From contig CAZGPG010000009.1 in the NCBI GenBank assembly GCA_964527735.1, forward strand, positions 73,129-137,128: a stretch of DNA of 64,000 nt, read 5' to 3'. Each line of letters opens with the position of its first letter. Within the stretch, counting starts at the first letter, position 1. The DNA is from JBEBVQ01 sp964527735 (GTDB lineage Bacteria; Bacteroidota; Bacteroidia; Chitinophagales; Chitinophagaceae). The notes beneath the pieces were generated by a model. It made no database searches, was not told where the DNA came from, and worked only from the letters and a program-made list of their open reading frames with translations. Both the position numbers and the translations under genes were made by a program. Below, in pieces: positions 61,923-64,000 of this stretch.

Positions 61923-62120
61923 TTATTTGCCTAACAATCCGTATAAAGCCTTCAGTACATGCTCGGATACGGTATCCATACCCAGGAGCAGCAATGTAAT
62001 GATTGCCAGGGCTACCAGCACGATGACGGTAGTCTGCTGTAATTCCTCCCACGTCGGCCAGGTTACTTTATGTACCAGCTCGTCGTACGATTCCTGTATG
62101 TAAGTTCCGACTTTACTCAT
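61923..62120 (-). CDS. secE: Preprotein translocase subunit SecE
   Basis: From the ATG at 62120 (MSKVGTYIQESYDELVHKVT) the product has 65 residues with one C-terminal membrane helix (TVIVLVALAIITLLLLGMD) and the amphipathic WPTWEELQQT segment typical of short SecE. The upstream in-frame ATG at 62153 would overlap the tRNA region and is less likely. It is the single-helix SecE of Bacteroidota, which partners with SecY and SecG. Confidence 0.93.
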   Translation of the reverse strand: MSKVGTYIQESYDELVHKVTWPTWEELQQTTVIVLVALAIITLLLLGMDTVSEHVLKALYGLLGK

Positions 62121-62162
62121 ATTTATAGTATTTATAATTGGCCAACCAGTCAATTATATCAG

Positions 62163-62233
62163 CACGGGCACGCGGATTCGAACCACGATCAAAGGTTTTG
62201 GAGACCTCTATTCTACCATTGAACTATGCCCGT
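62163..62233 (-). tRNA. tRNA-Trp (anticodon CCA)
   Basis: On the minus strand the sequence folds with acceptor ACGGGCA/TGCCCGT, a D arm, an anticodon loop CTCCAAA (anticodon CCA) and a T arm TTCGAATCC. The intact cloverleaf and position between tuf and secE fit the usual tuf-trpT-secE-nusG order. The CCA end is not encoded. Confidence 0.95.
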
Positions 62234-62250
62234 AAGCGGGTCCTTAAACT

Positions 62251-62283
62251 AAAAAGTCAAAGGGCGGAACCTTTTGACTTTTT
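62251..62283 (-). terminator. Terminator-like hairpin between tuf and tRNA-Trp
   Basis: AAAAAGTCAAA at 62251-62261 is inverted as TTTGACTTTTT at 62273-62283. On the minus strand this leads into TTTTT. It can end tuf transcripts, though read-through into the tRNA is common in this arrangement. A further hairpin (ACACACAAACAG at 62356-62367, inverted at 62382-62393) lies close to the tuf stop but has no T tail. Confidence 0.55.
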
Positions 62284-62421
62284 AATTCGGAATGCAAAGA
62301 TAAAAAATCTTGTTGAAAGAACATCTTATTTTTCCGTCCGGATTTATTTTTTTTAACACACAAACAGCCGCCATGCAGCGACTGTTTGTGTGTGTTTATT
62401 TCTGAACGGCGTTTACCGGTC

Positions 62422-63609
62422 TTATTTAATGATCTCGGTAACCTGTCCGGCTCCTACGGTACGGCCACCCTCACGGATGGCGAACTTCAGGCCTTTTTCC
62501 ATGGCGATCGGAGCGATCAGCTTCACGGTCAGGTTTACGTTATCACCAGGCATTACCATTTCCACACCTTCGGGCAGCTGACATTCGCCGGTTACGTCGG
62601 TAGTACGGAAATAGAACTGCGGGCGGTATTTCTGGAAGAACGGCGTGTGACGGCCACCTTCTTCTTTGCTCAGTACGTATACTTCGCCTTTGAATTCAGT
62701 GTGCGGAGTGATGCTCTTCGGAGCACAGATCACCATACCACGGCGGATATCTTTCTTTTCAATACCACGGAGCAGCAGACCGGCATTATCACCGGCTTCA
62801 CCACGATCCAGCAGTTTTTTGAACATTTCCACACCAGTGCATGTAGAAGTCAGCGCTTCTTCATTGAAACCAACGATCTCAACGTTATCGCCTACTTTGA
62901 TAACACCACGCTCAATACGGCCGGTAGCTACAGTACCACGACCTGTGATCGTGAACACGTCTTCTACAGACATCAGGAACGGCTGGTCTATCGGGCGGGG
63001 AGGCAGCGGAATGTATTCATCCACGGCAGTCATCAGTTCGTCAACGGCAGCTACCCATTTTTCTTCACCTGCGAGCGCGCCTGTAGCAGAACCTTTGATG
63101 ATCGGTGTGTTATCACCATCATAATCGTATTTGCTGAGCAGCTCACGGATTTCCATTTCAACCAGTTCGAGGATTTCAGCATCATCTACCAGATCTACTT
63201 TGTTCATGAACACAACGATACGGGGAACGCCTACCTGACGGGCCAGCAGTATGTGCTCTTTAGTTTGCGGCATCGGACCATCCGTAGAGGCAACCACCAG
63301 GATCGCACCATCCATCTGGGCAGCACCGGTGATCATGTTCTTTACATAGTCGGCGTGACCCGGACAGTCAACGTGCGCATAGTGGCGGTTGGTTGTCTGG
63401 TATTCCACATGTGAGGTATTGATCGTGATACCACGTTCTTTTTCTTCAGGGGCGTTATCAATCGCGTCATAATCCCTTTTTTCCGCCAAACCCTTATTGG
63501 CAAGGATAGTAGTGATCGCTGCGGTCAAAGTGGTTTTACCATGGTCAACGTGGCCAATGGTACCGATGTTTACGTGGGGTTTCTCCCGATTGAAGGTCTC
63601 TTTTGCCAT
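62422..63609 (-). CDS. tuf: Elongation factor Tu
   Basis: The 395-residue product has GTPase motifs GHVDHGKTTLTAAI, DCPGHADYVKNM and NKVDLVDD, then the second-domain FTITGRGTVATGRIERG and a C-terminal domain ending GAGQVTEIIK. Length and sequence are standard EF-Tu. It delivers aminoacyl-tRNA to the ribosome. It stands between tRNA-Thr and tRNA-Trp, as in other members of the phylum. Confidence 0.98.
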   Translation of the reverse strand: MAKETFNREKPHVNIGTIGHVDHGKTTLTAAITTILANKGLAEKRDYDAIDNAPEEKERGITINTSHVEYQTTNRHYAHVDCPGHADYVKNMITGAAQMDGAILVVASTDGPMPQTKEHILLARQVGVPRIVVFMNKVDLVDDAEILELVEMEIRELLSKYDYDGDNTPIIKGSATGALAGEEKWVAAVDELMTAVDEYIPLPPRPIDQPFLMSVEDVFTITGRGTVATGRIERGVIKVGDNVEIVGFNEEALTSTCTGVEMFKKLLDRGEAGDNAGLLLRGIEKKDIRRGMVICAPKSITPHTEFKGEVYVLSKEEGGRHTPFFQKYRPQFYFRTTDVTGECQLPEGVEMVMPGDNVNLTVKLIAPIAMEKGLKFAIREGGRTVGAGQVTEIIK

Positions 63610-63744
63610 TGTTATTTTGTTTTTTAAGAGATGTTTTAAATTTTACTGTTTGTTTTGCTTAAAATCGCTATAGTCAACGGCGGTCAGGCCATTATTTTGT
63701 TTTTATACTTCCTGTTATACCTGTTACCAGGTAGAGCAACAGAG

Positions 63745-63816
<72 letters not shown>

Positions 63817-63841
63817 TTTTTATTCAATAAGCCAATATGCC

Positions 63842-63937
63842 GATGAGCTAATTAGCTGATGATTTTGTCATATAACACAAAGAACTTCTTCAAATTACAC
63901 AATTAGCTAATCAGCACTTTGGCTAATCAGCTAATTT
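63842..63937. repeat. AGCTAAT/AGCTGAT repeat cluster, copy 2
   Basis: GAGCTAATTAGCTGATGA (63845-) and AATTAGCTAATCAGCACTTTGG then CTAATCAGCTAATTTT recur between two tRNA genes. The parts match the cluster at 49286-49358 (CATTAGCTGATCAGCACATTAG). This links two distant intergenic regions by a shared repeat. Confidence 0.55.
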
Positions 63938-63948
63938 TTTATCCGATG

Positions 63949-64000
63949 AGCGGGAGACGAGGCTCGAACCCGCGACCTACAGCTTGGAAGGCTGTCGCTC
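63949..64000 (-). tRNA. tRNA-Gly (anticodon TCC), partial at window edge
   Basis: The 3' part of a tRNA is present on the minus strand: anticodon stem ACAGC/GCTGT with loop CTTCCAA (anticodon TCC), T arm GGGTTCGAGCCTC and acceptor strand CTCCCGC with discriminator at 63949. The 5' acceptor and most of the D arm lie beyond 64000. Confidence 0.85.

Noticed and set aside
62386..63414. 342-codon plus-strand frame opposite tuf
   Set aside because: Antisense to EF-Tu, a typical shadow of a highly biased gene.

Overview
The window looks like a chromosome segment of a Bacteroidota bacterium, most likely from the Chitinophagaceae or a close relative. The support is internal: many proteins end in type IX secretion (T9SS) sorting domains of both type A and type B; the order rpmB-rpmG-DUF4295 is typical of the phylum; an ammonia-lyase closely resembles the tyrosine ammonia-lyase of flexirubin-pigment bacteria; RNR is of the B12-dependent class; Shine-Dalgarno sequences are mostly weak; and at least one promoter fits TTTG-N19-TAnnTTTG. 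Species cannot be assigned from sequence alone.

Region 1 to about 6.77 kb is an AT-richer accessory region. It opens with the N-terminal part of a tyrosine-recombinase integrase that runs off the left edge. Small secreted, lipoprotein and membrane genes, a T9SS protein and a HEPN-like protein with its own operator-like palindromes follow. A membrane glycosyltransferase broken by an apparent frameshift closes it. A 27-bp direct repeat occurs at 5057-5083 and 6743-6769, and two pairs of TTTGGGACG iterons flank its first copy. I read this as the right-hand end(s) of one or two integrated elements.

Region 6.9 to 27.4 kb holds surface and regulatory genes: T9SS and beta-helix proteins and two TPR histidine kinase/NarL regulator pairs. 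Between them lie DUF488, SMUG2-type glycosylase, alanine dehydrogenase and TerB-like genes; a DUF72 gene closes the region. Region 27.5 to 45 kb is mostly housekeeping: SRPBCC, PhnA-like, outer-membrane barrel, adk, obg, comEC, a TPR protein, a fused beta-oxidation enzyme, purN, nrdJ, and a fabG/ammonia-lyase pair of the flexirubin type. Region 45.1 to 45.9 kb carries rpmB, rpmG and DUF4295.

Region 46 to 56 kb contains lipoproteins, a beta-helix protein, a SAM hydrolase, a subtilase and a class IV aminotransferase, then a T9SS protein paralogous to one at 21.6 kb. A third TPR-kinase/NarL pair is divergent from that paralog. Region 58.8 kb to the end has copA and the start of the translation/transcription cluster on the minus strand: tRNA-Gly, tRNA-Thr, tuf, tRNA-Trp, secE, nusG. 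A hairpin follows nusG and then copA, not the rplK-rplA-rplJ-rplL-rpoB-rpoC genes usually expected there.

The intergenic spaces hold several repeat families: paired GTAGAGACGCGA palindromes at three loci, a 44-bp repeat at two loci, a 214-bp MITE-like unit with 15-bp terminal inverted repeats, and low-complexity inverted repeats that overlap stop codons. A recurring theme is that a TPR histidine kinase and NarL regulator pair sits next to secreted surface genes in three places.
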